A stretch of DNA of 64,000 nt from Rhizobium sp. 16-449-1b (lineage in GTDB: Bacteria; Pseudomonadota; Alphaproteobacteria; Rhizobiales; Rhizobiaceae): positions 310,001-374,000 of the forward strand of contig NZ_JAGHMH010000006.1 in assembly GCF_017741935.1 (NCBI RefSeq), written 5' to 3'. Below the pieces are notes generated by a model, which saw only the letters and a list, made by a program, of their open reading frames with translations, was not told where the DNA came from and did no database searches. Shown in pieces: positions 7,828-16,516 of the stretch. The position numbers and the translations under genes are program-made. Positions within the stretch are counted from its first letter, which is position 1. Every line of letters begins with the position of its first letter.

Positions 7828-9501
7828 ATGTACCGTTACGACGAATTTGACCACGCCTTTGTCGCCGAGCGCGTCGCGCAGTTCCGCGATCAGGTTGAGC
7901 GCCGTCTGTCCGGCGAGCTGGCCGAGGATGCGTTCAAGCCGCTGCGCCTGATGAACGGCGTCTATCTTCAGCTGCACGCCTACATGCTGCGCATCGCCAT
8001 TCCCTATGGCACGCTGAGTTCCAAGCAGATGCGCATGCTGGCCCATGTCGCGCGCACCTATGACCGCGGCTACGGCCACTTCACCACCCGCCAGAACCTG
8101 CAGTTCAATTGGCCTAAGCTGTCGGATATGCCCGACGTGCTGGCCGAGCTCGCCACCGTCGAGATGCATGCCATCCAGACCTCGGGCAACTGCATCAGAA
8201 ATGTCACCGCCGACCACTTCGCCGGTGCCGCCGCTGATGAAGTCGCCGATCCACGTCCTTACGCCGAAATCCTGCGCCAGTGGTCTTCCGTCCATCCGGA
8301 ATTCTCCTTCCTGCCGCGCAAGTTCAAGATCGCCGTTACCGGTGCCGAGCGCGACCGCGCCGCGATCCAGGTTCACGACATCGGCCTGCACCTGAAGAAG
8401 AACGACAAGGGCGAGATCGGCTTTGCCGTCTATGTCGGTGGCGGCCAGGGCCGTACGCCGATGATCGCCAAGCTGATCAAGGACTTCCTGCCGGAAGAGG
8501 ACCTGCTGTCTTATACGACCGCCGTCATGCGCGTTTATAACCTGCACGGCCGTCGCGACAACAAGTACAAGGCACGCATCAAGATCCTGGTCCACGAAAC
8601 GGGCGCTGAAGAGCTGGCCCGCCAGGTCGAGGTCGAGTTCGCGGCGCTGAAGGATACCGAGCTGAAGCTGCCTGAAGCCGACGTCGCCGCCATCACCGCC
8701 TATTTCGCGCCGCCGGCTCTGCCGCAGCGTGCCGAAGGTTGGGAAAACCTTGCGCGCTGGAAGAAGGCCGATCCGGCGTTCTCTCGCTGGGTCCACCAGA
8801 ACGTCCAGCCGCATACGAACCCCGACTACGGCATGGTGACGATCTCGCTGAAGCCGATCGGCGGCATTCCGGGAGACGCCTCCGACAGCCAGATGGATGC
8901 CGTCGCTGACATCGCCGAGGAATACGCCTTCGACGAAATCCGCGTCAGCCACGAGCAGAACCTGATCCTGCCGCATGTGGCGCTGGCCGACCTGGAATCG
9001 GTTTATCGCGGCCTGGTTGCCATCGGTCTCGCCGAAGCCAATGCCGGCCTGATCACCGACATCATTGCCTGTCCCGGCTTGGATTACTGCGCGCTGGCGA
9101 ATGCGCGCTCCATCCCGGTCGCGCAGGAAATCTCGAAGCGGTTCGGCAATCCGGAGCGTCAGGCCGAGATCGGTGAGCTGAAGATCAAGATCTCCGGCTG
9201 CATCAACGCCTGCGGCCACCACCATGTCGGCCATATCGGCCTCTTGGGCGTCGAGAAGAAGGGTGCGGAGCTCTATCAGATCACGCTTGGCGGCTCCGGT
9301 GACGAGCACACCTCGATCGGCGAGATCATCGGCCGTGGCTTCGAGCCGGAGAAAGTAACGGATGCGATCGAGAAGATCGTCGACACCTATCTCGGCCTGC
9401 GCAACGATCCGTCCGAAATCTTCCTCGATGCCTACCGCCGCGTCGGGCCGCAGCCCTTCAAGGATGCGCTCTACGGTGATTCCAAGGCGGAGGCTGCGTG
9501 A
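7828..9501 (+). CDS. cysI: Assimilatory sulfite (nitrite/sulfite) reductase, siroheme [4Fe-4S] hemoprotein
   Basis: Six-electron reduction of sulfite to sulfide for cysteine synthesis (or nitrite to ammonia; the family shares both). The cluster and siroheme Cys ligands are visible as C-x5-C (Cys415, Cys421 in CPGLDYC) and C-x3-C (Cys458, Cys462 in GCINACGHH). The two ferredoxin-like half-domains precede them. 557 residues is typical of the rhizobial form. No cysJ flavoprotein is nearby, so the electron donor is probably a ferredoxin or another reductase. The stop overlaps the DUF934 start (TGATG at 9499-9503), showing translational coupling. Confidence 0.93.
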   Translation: MYRYDEFDHAFVAERVAQFRDQVERRLSGELAEDAFKPLRLMNGVYLQLHAYMLRIAIPYGTLSSKQMRMLAHVARTYDRGYGHFTTRQNLQFNWPKLSDMPDVLAELATVEMHAIQTSGNCIRNVTADHFAGAAADEVADPRPYAEILRQWSSVHPEFSFLPRKFKIAVTGAERDRAAIQVHDIGLHLKKNDKGEIGFAVYVGGGQGRTPMIAKLIKDFLPEEDLLSYTTAVMRVYNLHGRRDNKYKARIKILVHETGAEELARQVEVEFAALKDTELKLPEADVAAITAYFAPPALPQRAEGWENLARWKKADPAFSRWVHQNVQPHTNPDYGMVTISLKPIGGIPGDASDSQMDAVADIAEEYAFDEIRVSHEQNLILPHVALADLESVYRGLVAIGLAEANAGLITDIIACPGLDYCALANARSIPVAQEISKRFGNPERQAEIGELKIKISGCINACGHHHVGHIGLLGVEKKGAELYQITLGGSGDEHTSIGEIIGRGFEPEKVTDAIEKIVDTYLGLRNDPSEIFLDAYRRVGPQPFKDALYGDSKAEAA

Positions 9502-10013
9502 TGACCAGGATCTGGAGAGAAACCGGCTTCGTCGAGAACGACCCCTGGGTCATCGAGACCGAGGAAGTGAAGGTGGGCGAGGGGCAGAAGCCTTTGCTCA
9601 GCCTCGAGGAACTGGTGACCAAGGCAGACGAGAGCAACGAGGTCGGCTTCGGCGTGCTGATCAAGCCCGCCGACGACGTGCGCAAGCTGGAGCCCTATCT
9701 CTATCGTCTCGAACTCGTGGCTGTGGCGTTTCCGGCTTTCAACGACGGCCGCTCTTTCAGCCATGCCTCGCTGCTGCGCGAGCGTCTCGGCTATACGAAC
9801 GAGCTTCGCGCCGTCGGCGACGTGCTGATCGATCAGGTGCCGTTGATGCTGCGTTGCGGCATTGATAGCTTCGCGGTGACCAACGAGACTGCGATAAAGC
9901 GTCTCACCGAAAAGCGCCTGCCGGAGATTCCGCATTATTATCAGCCGACTGCGCGTGACGCGGAGCCGGGCAAGAGCTATAGTTGGCGCCGTCAGGCGAA
10001 GCCGGCGGCATAA
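9501..10013 (+). CDS. DUF934 protein of the sulfite reductase cluster
   Basis: 170-residue soluble protein of the DUF934 family, typically encoded just after cysI in proteobacteria and suggested to act in sulfite reduction. Visible family features are the SLEELV stretch, the FPAFNDGRSFSHASLLRERL region (residues about 74-93) and DQVPLMLRCG. The start at 9501 overlaps the cysI stop by one base; a GTG at 9498 is an alternative but less likely. The end is basic (SWRRQAKPAA). Function inferred from context only. Confidence 0.85.
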   Translation: MTRIWRETGFVENDPWVIETEEVKVGEGQKPLLSLEELVTKADESNEVGFGVLIKPADDVRKLEPYLYRLELVAVAFPAFNDGRSFSHASLLRERLGYTNELRAVGDVLIDQVPLMLRCGIDSFAVTNETAIKRLTEKRLPEIPHYYQPTARDAEPGKSYSWRRQAKPAA

Positions 10014-10050
10014 GGCCGGCTCGCCGTTTCAGAATTTGCGGAACGGTGCA

Positions 10051-11262
10051 ATGAAGACTTTCGAAATCGCGGTGATCGGCGGCGGACTTGCTGGCATGAT
10101 CGCCGCAATCGCTCTTGGACGCGGCGGACGCAACGTTGCACTCGTTGCGCCGCCGGCACCAAGGGAAGACCGCCGGACGACGGCGCTGATGGATCAGTCG
10201 ATCCGCTTCATCGACCGGCTGACGCTCTGGGAGCGCCTGCGTCCTTCTTCCGCGCCGCTTTCGACCATGCGCATCATCGACGGCACCAACCGGTTGCTGC
10301 GCGCCCCGACCGCGACCTTCCGCGCCGCCGAAGTCGGGCTCGAAGCCTTCGGCTACAACTTTCCCAACAAGGCATTGATGGAAGTGCTGGAAGCGGCCGC
10401 AGCCACCGAGGGCAACATCACCCGCTTTACCGCCTTTGCCGATGTGATCGATGTCACCGAAGATGTCGTCTCCATCTCGCTCGACAACGGCGAAACGCTC
10501 ACCGCAGATTTCGCGATCGGCGCGGATGGCCGCAAGTCGAAGCTGCGCGAGACTGTCGGCATCGAAGTCAAGAAGTGGTCCTATCCGCAGTCGGCCATGG
10601 TGCTGAATTTCCAGCATTCCCTGCCGCACGAAAACATCTCCACCGAGTTTCACACGGAAAGCGGCCCCTTTACGCAAGTGCCGCTCCCCGGCAATCGCTC
10701 CAGTCTCGTCTGGGTGCAAAGCCCGTCGGATGCTGAGACGCGTAGCGAGCTGTCGCTGGCCGAACTCGGCGATGTCGTCGAAGAGCGCATGCAATCGCTG
10801 CTCGGCAAGGTGACGGTCGAGGAAGGCGTGCAGATCTGGCCGCTGTCCGGCATGATGGCCCACCGCTCGGGCAAGGGCCGGGTGGCGCTGATTGGCGAAG
10901 CCGCCCACGTTTTCCCGCCCATCGGCGCGCAGGGGCTGAATCTCAGCTTGCGCGATGTCATGGCGCTGACCGACATCCTCTGCGACCGGCCGGAACTGCC
11001 GATATCAAAGGACGCCGGCAGCCAGTTCGACCGCAAGCGCCGCGTCGATATCATGACCCGCACGGCAAGCGTCGACGTGCTGAACCGCTCGCTTCTATCC
11101 GATTTCCTGCCGATGCAGGTCCTGCGCGCAGCCGGCCTGCACATCCTGGCCGCCGTGCCGCCGTTCCGCAGCATGGTGATGCGTGAGGGTGTCGAGCCCG
11201 GGCGCGGCCTGCGCTCGATCCCCGATGCGATCAGGGAACATCTACGTCGGAAGAAAGCCTGA
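10051..11262 (+). CDS. FAD-dependent UbiH/UbiF-family hydroxylase
   Basis: Flavoprotein monooxygenase related to the ubiquinone ring hydroxylases UbiH, UbiF and COQ6. The FAD-binding GGGLAGMIAA motif is at residues about 9-18. The GD/FAD motif appears as LIGEAAHVFPPIGAQGLNLS near residue 285. I chose ATG 10051 (MKTFEIAVIGG), since the longer reading from 9955 overlaps DUF934. 404 residues fits UbiH-type proteins. Whether it acts on ubiquinone or another aromatic cannot be told. The 3' end overlaps the convergent transporter gene by 21 bases. Confidence 0.85.
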   Translation: MKTFEIAVIGGGLAGMIAAIALGRGGRNVALVAPPAPREDRRTTALMDQSIRFIDRLTLWERLRPSSAPLSTMRIIDGTNRLLRAPTATFRAAEVGLEAFGYNFPNKALMEVLEAAAATEGNITRFTAFADVIDVTEDVVSISLDNGETLTADFAIGADGRKSKLRETVGIEVKKWSYPQSAMVLNFQHSLPHENISTEFHTESGPFTQVPLPGNRSSLVWVQSPSDAETRSELSLAELGDVVEERMQSLLGKVTVEEGVQIWPLSGMMAHRSGKGRVALIGEAAHVFPPIGAQGLNLSLRDVMALTDILCDRPELPISKDAGSQFDRKRRVDIMTRTASVDVLNRSLLSDFLPMQVLRAAGLHILAAVPPFRSMVMREGVEPGRGLRSIPDAIREHLRRKKA

Positions 11263-12192
11263 CTTCATCGCGATCAGGAAGAGCGACACGGTTACCACCG
11301 ACAGCGTCGTGGTGATCAGGATCGTGGCCGACGCCCGTTCCTGCCAGACGCCATAGAGCTGGCCGATGACGAAGACATTGGTCGCCGTCGGCAATGTGGC
11401 GAGCAGTACGGCGGCGTAAATCCAGACCGGATCGAAGCCGCCGACGGTCGTCAACGCGAGGTAGACGACGATGGGGTGGATGATCAGCTTGGCCGGAACG
11501 ATGTAGCTTATTTCAACCGGAATGCGCCGCATCGGCCTCAGCGCCAAAGTCACGCCCATGGCAAACAGCGCGCAAGGGGCAGCGGCCTGCGCGAGATAAT
11601 CGATAAAGCGCTGGAAGGCCGCCGGCTGCGGTATCTCGAAGCCGGCCGCGACGAAACCAAGTGCGGTCGACAAAATGAACGGATGCAGCGCCACCTTGCG
11701 CGCGATATCGAACGCCAGCCGCCCGCGCGAACGCTTGTCGTCGCCCGACGCCGCCATCATTGCCGGCGCGACGATGAAGTGAAACGCATTCTCGATGCAG
11801 ACGATCAACGCTACCGGCACGGCAGCCCCTTCGCCGAGCGCCACCAGCGCAAGTCCGGGCCCCATGTAGCCGATATTGCCGTAGGACCCGGCAAAAGCCT
11901 GGATCGTGCTGTCGGCAAATGAATTGCGGCGCAGGAACCGGCCGATCAGGAACATCGCGATGAAGATCGAATAGGTGGCGGCGAGATCCGTGACGATGAA
12001 GTCGATCCGCGTCAGATCCTCGAACGGGGTGCGCGACACCAGCTTGAAATAAAGCGCGGGCAGGGCGGCATAGACGATAAAGGTGTTCAGCCACCCCATC
12101 GCCTCGGCCGGCTGCTTGGTGACCTTGGCGGCGATGAAGCCAATGAGGATCAGGCCGAAGAACGGCAGGAGAAGACTGACGATGTCGGCCAA
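11242..12192 (-). CDS. AEC-family (auxin efflux carrier-like) transporter
   Basis: Polytopic inner-membrane permease with about 10 hydrophobic segments across 316 residues and the AEC-family start (LLLPFFGLILIGF). Members move organic anions such as malate, malonate or auxin-like acids; the substrate is unknown here. The start codon is a TTG at 12192, since the family start residues fit there and no upstream ATG is in frame. The 3' end overlaps the convergent hydroxylase gene by 21 bases. Confidence 0.83.
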   Translation of the reverse strand: MADIVSLLLPFFGLILIGFIAAKVTKQPAEAMGWLNTFIVYAALPALYFKLVSRTPFEDLTRIDFIVTDLAATYSIFIAMFLIGRFLRRNSFADSTIQAFAGSYGNIGYMGPGLALVALGEGAAVPVALIVCIENAFHFIVAPAMMAASGDDKRSRGRLAFDIARKVALHPFILSTALGFVAAGFEIPQPAAFQRFIDYLAQAAAPCALFAMGVTLALRPMRRIPVEISYIVPAKLIIHPIVVYLALTTVGGFDPVWIYAAVLLATLPTATNVFVIGQLYGVWQERASATILITTTLSVVTVSLFLIAMKSGFLPT

Positions 12193-12266
12193 GGGTCATT
12201 CCAATGCTGGCGCCGATCTGGCGCGATAGGCGGCCAAGACGGCTTGTCGGTGGGAGGAGCCTAGGC

Positions 12267-13016
12267 TTAGCCGATTTTCATCAGGATTGGAAAGGTCTGC
12301 TGGAACCAGATTGCGGCGTCGCTGACAAAACCGAAGATGAAGGCGAGGCCCGTCAGGATCAGGAACACGCCCATGACTTTCTCGACCGTGCCGAGGTGGC
12401 GGCGGAAGCGGGTGAGGAAGCCCATGAAGGCGCCGGAAAAGCCGGCGGCGATCCAGAAAGGGATTGCAAGGCCGAGCGAATAGACGGCAAGCAGGCCGGC
12501 GCCCGAGCCGACGGTCTCACGAGAGGCCGCAACACCCAGGATGGCGCCGAGTACCGGGCCGATGCATGGCGTCCAGCCGAAGGCAAAGGCAAGTCCCATC
12601 ACATATGCGCCCGTCAGCGTCGCCGGTTTGCCGCTTCCCTGGAAACGGGCTTCCCGCGCCAGAACGCCGATGCGGAAGACGCCGAGGAAGTTCAGGCCCA
12701 TGACGATGATGATCAGCCCGCCGATCTTCGAGAGAAGATCGAGATGCTGGCGCAGCGCCATGCCGATGCTCGATGCGCCGGCGCCGAGCGCCACGAACAC
12801 TGTGGCAAAGCCGAGTGTGAAGAACAGCGCCGAGAACAGCACGCCGCGGCGCACATCCGGTGCAACAGTCACCGCGCCGCCGCCCCTGAACTGCTCGACC
12901 GATATACCGGCCATGTAACAGAGATAGGGCGGCACCAGCGGCAGCACGCAGGGCGAGAGAAATGACAGGGCGCCGGCAAGCAAGGCACTCAACAGGGAAA
13001 TATCGGCAATCGACAC
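12267..13016 (-). CDS. ccdA: Cytochrome c biogenesis protein CcdA
   Basis: Inner-membrane thiol:disulfide transporter that brings reducing power from cytoplasmic thioredoxin to the periplasm for cytochrome c maturation. Six transmembrane segments are apparent in 249 residues. The two redox Cys lie in LSPCVLPLVPPYLCY (about residue 22) and GWTPCIGPVLGAILG (about residue 143). The longer open frame to 13688 is not real. The GTG at 13016 is chosen because GGAGA lies 5 bases upstream and the protein begins at the usual place. It is divergent from the GGDEF gene. Confidence 0.93.
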   Translation of the reverse strand: MSIADISLLSALLAGALSFLSPCVLPLVPPYLCYMAGISVEQFRGGGAVTVAPDVRRGVLFSALFFTLGFATVFVALGAGASSIGMALRQHLDLLSKIGGLIIIVMGLNFLGVFRIGVLAREARFQGSGKPATLTGAYVMGLAFAFGWTPCIGPVLGAILGVAASRETVGSGAGLLAVYSLGLAIPFWIAAGFSGAFMGFLTRFRRHLGTVEKVMGVFLILTGLAFIFGFVSDAAIWFQQTFPILMKIG

Positions 13017-13169
13017 GCGGTTCTCCGGCGCAGGGCATTCGAGCGCAGTCCTAACGCAGCGGGTGGCCCGCCGCCAATCACCTTTTTGCGTCTCGCGTCT
13101 CGGGAGCTTGCATGGGCCGATACAACCTGTGTTAATTGTCTGGCAATTCGGATGCCCTAATATACCCAC

Positions 13170-14975
13170 ATGCGGATCAGCGTCATCACCAACTGGGCCT
13201 ACGGAGTGACGGTTGTTCTGACCGTGCTGTCGGGCTCCGCCTTCATTCTGTCTGCCACTAGTGCCACGCGCGAACGGATCGCGGTCGAGGAGCATCTGGC
13301 GCTGGACGATCTCGCCGACGGTCTGGCGCTCGGCGCCGAAGAGCGCACCGACGAGGCGCGGCTCTATGTCATGCGCGATGATATCAGGCACCTCGATGCT
13401 TTCCAGGGCAAGGAAGGCGAGGAGCGTCGGCGCGAACGCGCAATCAGGGGTGTCCGCGACTTGGGCGCCACGCCTATCGAGTTGCAGGCGCTTGAGGATG
13501 TGGAGAAAAACGCCGACGTCCTCGACAAGATCGAGGAAGAGGCGATTGCCGCGTATCGCAACGGCGATCAGGCCGGCGCCCGCCAGACCCTGTTCGGCCC
13601 GGAACATGACCGCCTCCAGACGGCGCTCCTCGCCGCTGTCACGCGCTTTCGCGATCTCGCGAACGCCCGCACCCAGTCGGTAATGCACGACACGCAGGCG
13701 CGCAGCGACTGGTGGGGTTTAATCGCCAAGACGCTGCTTGCCGTCACCGCCGCCCTGTTCTTGAGCGTCCTCTATTTCATCCTCAAGCGCCGCGTCGCCA
13801 TGCCGTTGATGCGGATGACCGGCATCGTCACGCGCCTTGCCAAGCAGGATTATGCCGTCGATGTGCCGCTCGATCGTCGTCGCGACGAAATCGGCGAGAT
13901 GAACGAGGCCATCCATATCTTCCGCGAAAACGGCTTGGAACGCGATCGTCTGGACGCCGAGCGCCGGCGCGACCAGCAGACGAAAGACCTGATCCTGCAG
14001 ATGATGCACCGTCTGCAGGCCTGCCAGGCGCAGGAGGAGCTGGCCGAAGTCGTGACGCTTTTCGCCCCGCAGATCTTTCCCGATCTCGCCGGCAACCTCT
14101 ACATCATGAATGAGAGCCGCTCGACATTGTCGCGCATCTCCTCATGGCACGAGCCGCAGCGCTCCGATCAGGTGTTTCCCGCGACGGCCTGTTGGGGCCT
14201 CAGGCGCGGCCGTCCGCATGTGAGCTCGCACGAGCACGGCGACATCAGCTGCCAGCATCTCGACCAATCCGATACGATGGGACTGTGCGTCCCGCTGACG
14301 GCGCAGGGCGATGTCGTCGGGCTGCTCTATTTCGAGGAGCGGCCGCAGGGCCATATGGAGGCCGAGGCGTCGCGGCTCTATCTGGAACTCATCGCCGAGA
14401 ACATCGGCCTTGCCGCCGCCAACCTGCAGCTGCGCGACAAGCTCACAAACCTCTCCATTCGCGACGCGCTGACCGGGCTCTATAATAGGCGCTCGCTCGA
14501 CGAGGACATGAACCAGCATGCCCGCGACCGCGAGCTGGAGCAGCTCAGCTGCATGATGGTCGATATCGATCATTTCAAGCGCTTCAACGACGAGTTCGGC
14601 CACGACGCCGGCGACGAGGTCATGCGCTACGTCGCGCAGACCATTCTCGACACGATCGGCGACGCCGGCCGTGCCTATCGCTTTGGCGGCGAGGAGTTCA
14701 CCGTGCTGCTGCCCGATACCGGCGATGCGGAAGGATTCGACATCGCCGAGCGCCTGCGCTCCAACATTCGCGGCCTTGCGCTCTCTCATCGCGGCCGCAT
14801 TCTCGGGCCGATTTCGGTATCGATCGGCGTTGGCTCACTGGCAGAGGGCGCTGCCGTCTCGACTTTGCTGACGCGCGCAGATGACGCCTTGCTGGAAGCC
14901 AAGGCCCAGGGACGCAACAGGTCCGTCATGGCCTCGGTGCTGGTGCCGGATAGCAAGATGCGCGGCTCGGCCTGA
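13170..14975 (+). CDS. Membrane diguanylate cyclase with HAMP and GAF-like regions
   Basis: Makes c-di-GMP from GTP. Order: TM1 (about 8-29), periplasmic helical sensor region (30-180), TM2 (183-205), HAMP (206-258), a GAF-like region (about 275-425, ending in LYFEER and LYLELIAENIGLAAANLQL), then GGDEF (about 435-595) with an intact GGEEF at 506-510. The usual inhibitory RxxD I-site five residues before GGEEF is absent (GDAG there), so product feedback by that site is not expected. 601 residues. It overlaps no gene and ends 16 bases before a convergent gene. The signal sensed is unknown. Confidence 0.9.
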   Translation: MRISVITNWAYGVTVVLTVLSGSAFILSATSATRERIAVEEHLALDDLADGLALGAEERTDEARLYVMRDDIRHLDAFQGKEGEERRRERAIRGVRDLGATPIELQALEDVEKNADVLDKIEEEAIAAYRNGDQAGARQTLFGPEHDRLQTALLAAVTRFRDLANARTQSVMHDTQARSDWWGLIAKTLLAVTAALFLSVLYFILKRRVAMPLMRMTGIVTRLAKQDYAVDVPLDRRRDEIGEMNEAIHIFRENGLERDRLDAERRRDQQTKDLILQMMHRLQACQAQEELAEVVTLFAPQIFPDLAGNLYIMNESRSTLSRISSWHEPQRSDQVFPATACWGLRRGRPHVSSHEHGDISCQHLDQSDTMGLCVPLTAQGDVVGLLYFEERPQGHMEAEASRLYLELIAENIGLAAANLQLRDKLTNLSIRDALTGLYNRRSLDEDMNQHARDRELEQLSCMMVDIDHFKRFNDEFGHDAGDEVMRYVAQTILDTIGDAGRAYRFGGEEFTVLLPDTGDAEGFDIAERLRSNIRGLALSHRGRILGPISVSIGVGSLAEGAAVSTLLTRADDALLEAKAQGRNRSVMASVLVPDSKMRGSA

Positions 14976-14991
14976 AAGGCGAGGTAATCGC

Positions 14992-15321
14992 TTATTTTTG
15001 CGTCGATCCAAGCCGCACCAGAACCTCATCCGGAATGCCGTAGCGCTGGATAACGTCGCGACTGTTGCGCAGCCCGCAAATTTCTCGCTGAACGAACAAA
15101 TCCCATACCGCATCCGCCGCCTTCCTGAGGCGCGCGTCGCGATCGTCCTGGCCATGGCGCGCCACATCCCAGTTTTTCAGCTCGGCCAATGCTGCCTCCG
15201 CCTTCAGCCCGCTGCGTCCAAGCGAGTTCGCCCGCTCCGCCCTCAATTCATATTCGAGAACATTGAACCCGCTCTCGACCGAGAAGGGCTGCCTCAGCGA
15301 TTGCGGCGGACGAACGGTCAT
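14992..15321 (-). CDS. Small conserved protein, DUF6665-like
   Basis: 109-residue soluble protein, mostly helical, with no signal peptide. It resembles small rhizobial proteins I remember as DUF6665 (start with RPPQSLR, then a helix with ALAELKNWD), but this naming is from memory and uncertain. The ATG at 15321 is preferred over 15327 or 15345 because a GAGG site sits 8 bases upstream of it. Convergent with the GGDEF gene. No function can be given. Confidence 0.65.
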   Translation of the reverse strand: MTVRPPQSLRQPFSVESGFNVLEYELRAERANSLGRSGLKAEAALAELKNWDVARHGQDDRDARLRKAADAVWDLFVQREICGLRNSRDVIQRYGIPDEVLVRLGSTQK

Positions 15322-15489
15322 GAACATGCCCTCAGGCTCGCGCACAGATAGCCTGCCGGCGAGCGTCGCTCGGTTGACAAATACCGCGATAGAGTAGGGG
15401 CGATCGGCTCGCCGGTAAAGACGCTCGCCGAAGCATGCAAGATGCCTTAGCGAGATCTCGTTATCGATCCCAAGACGCAGCTAACCGCC

Positions 15490-15651
15490 TTACTTGGCGG
15501 CGGCGTTGCCAACCCGATTGCCCGCATTCTGCGTTGCGTCAACGGTGTTGGCCGCATCCTTGCCCATGCCGCGGATCGTATTGCCGCAGGAGCTGAGGGC
15601 CAGCATGACGCAAAGAGCAGCCGCGATCTTCGTGGTGATGGAGGAAGTCAT
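15490..15651 (-). CDS. Entericidin A/B-family small lipoprotein
   Basis: 53-residue lipoprotein. It has a short signal peptide and lipobox LSSC with the lipidated Cys at residue 22, followed by a short Asn/Ala/Gly-rich tail (TVDATQNAGNRVGNAAAK) typical of entericidins. These small envelope lipoproteins are linked to stationary-phase and envelope stress. ATG 15651 is chosen because the signal peptide begins there; the upstream residues to 15714 are not signal-like. An EcfG-like promoter lies at 15683-15707, in keeping with general stress control. Confidence 0.8.
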   Translation of the reverse strand: MTSSITTKIAAALCVMLALSSCGNTIRGMGKDAANTVDATQNAGNRVGNAAAK

Positions 15652-15682
15652 GTCACAATCCTTTTCGTGGAACCTGTGACAC

Positions 15683-15707
15683 AACGCATGGCGCGGCTGC
15701 TGGTTGC
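15683..15707 (-). promoter_or_regulatory. EcfG/RpoE2-like promoter of the entericidin-type gene
   Basis: Read on the minus strand: GCAAC, 16 bases, CGTT. The rhizobial general stress sigma factor consensus is GGAAC-N16/17-CGTT, so one base differs. The -10 element is 32 bases before the start codon. Adjacent DUF2934 has a similar element. Confidence 0.45.
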
Positions 15708-15738
15708 ATTCCATGGCAGTTAACGCCTACCTGTCGCG

Positions 15739-16005
15739 CTATGGCTGCTCGCGCATCCCAGGCGTCGCTTCGCGCTCGTCGGCATCTTCCAGGTCCGTCT
15801 TCACGATGAAGGCATCGGTATGCTGTCTCGCTGCTTCCCTGAGCGCCTCAAGGTTCGGCACATCATCACCCTCGATCTGATCGCCCCCATGATTGATTTC
15901 ATGCTCGGCCTGCGACCAATGCTCCTCATGCCGCCCTTCGGGTCTTCCCTCGCGCTCCCAGATGGCATGGGCGCGGTCTCGAATGTCTTTCTCACGGTCT
16001 GACAT
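15739..16005 (-). CDS. DUF2934 protein
   Basis: 88-residue hydrophilic, acidic protein. The N-terminal RDRAHAIWEREGRPEGRHEEHW stretch is the DUF2934 signature (split here at residues about 8-29), a family common in rhizobia, often in several copies and often stress-induced. Function unknown. The start ATG at 16005 has a perfect GGAGG 5 bases upstream, so the longer frame to 16230, which would cross the tRNA gene, is rejected. An exact GGAAC EcfG-type -35 element lies upstream. Confidence 0.8.
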   Translation of the reverse strand: MSDREKDIRDRAHAIWEREGRPEGRHEEHWSQAEHEINHGGDQIEGDDVPNLEALREAARQHTDAFIVKTDLEDADEREATPGMREQP

Positions 16006-16032
16006 GATATCCTCCGATGTTTCCATCGCTAG

Positions 16033-16057
16033 AACTGGCGGCAGCATCAAATGTTCC
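16033..16057 (-). promoter_or_regulatory. EcfG/RpoE2-type promoter of the DUF2934 gene
   Basis: Read on the minus strand: GGAAC (16053-16057), 16-base spacer, AGTT (16033-16036). The -35 matches the rhizobial EcfG consensus exactly; the -10 differs only in the first base (CGTT). It is 28 bases before the start codon, a normal distance. Confidence 0.6.
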
Positions 16058-16128
16058 GCATGCGGTCGAGTGGTTTTCCATCCCTCGCAAGAAATGTGCC
16101 TAATGCACAGGAAAGGTGGATTTTTCAG

Positions 16129-16157
16129 TTGACCGCAATGGGGCGTCTGCATATGTT
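16129..16157 (+). promoter_or_regulatory. Sigma70-type promoter of tRNA-Lys
   Basis: -35 TTGACC at 16129-16134, a 17-base spacer and -10 TATGTT at 16152-16157. Transcription would start near 16164, about 40 bases before the mature tRNA. Confidence 0.6.
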
Positions 16158-16203
16158 CCGCGCACTTCCAGACGGGGCCCTTCAGAGATGCCTCGCAACA
16201 CGG

Positions 16204-16279
16204 GAGAGCGTAGCTCAGCTGGTAGAGCAACTGACTTTTAATCAGTAGGTCATGGGTTCGAGCCCCATCGCTCTCACCA
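16204..16279 (+). tRNA. tRNA-Lys (anticodon TTT)
   Basis: A 76-base cloverleaf. The acceptor stem GAGAGCG pairs with CGCTCTC, the D arm is GCTC-AGCTGGTAGA-GC, and the anticodon stem ACTGA/TCAGT carries loop CTTTTAA (anticodon TTT at 16237-16239). The T arm has TTCGAGC between ATGGG and CCCAT. The 3' CCA is encoded at 16277-16279. No integrase or duplicated 3' end nearby suggests use as an integration site. Confidence 0.97.
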
Positions 16280-16516
16280 TTAAATCAAATAGTTAGAAGA
16301 TTTTTGGTGTTTTGGTCGCGGATCGGAAAATCCGCAACTCTCAAATTTGGGATCAACCCGAGTTGCTGGAGCGCCTTCGGCTCAACGATCGCCGCAAATG
16401 CACGAGCAGCAATAAAGTTCCCCAAAAATATTTAATAAAATCAATCGGTTCAACTGCGTTTTCGGCTTAACAAATCGATCCCTGACCCTAAATCTCTCTT
16501 ATACAAGGAGATGACC

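Noticed and set aside
16204..16279. tRNA-Lys as an integration site of a genomic island
   Set aside because: No integrase, no repeated tRNA 3' end and no change in composition downstream; flanking genes look ordinary.
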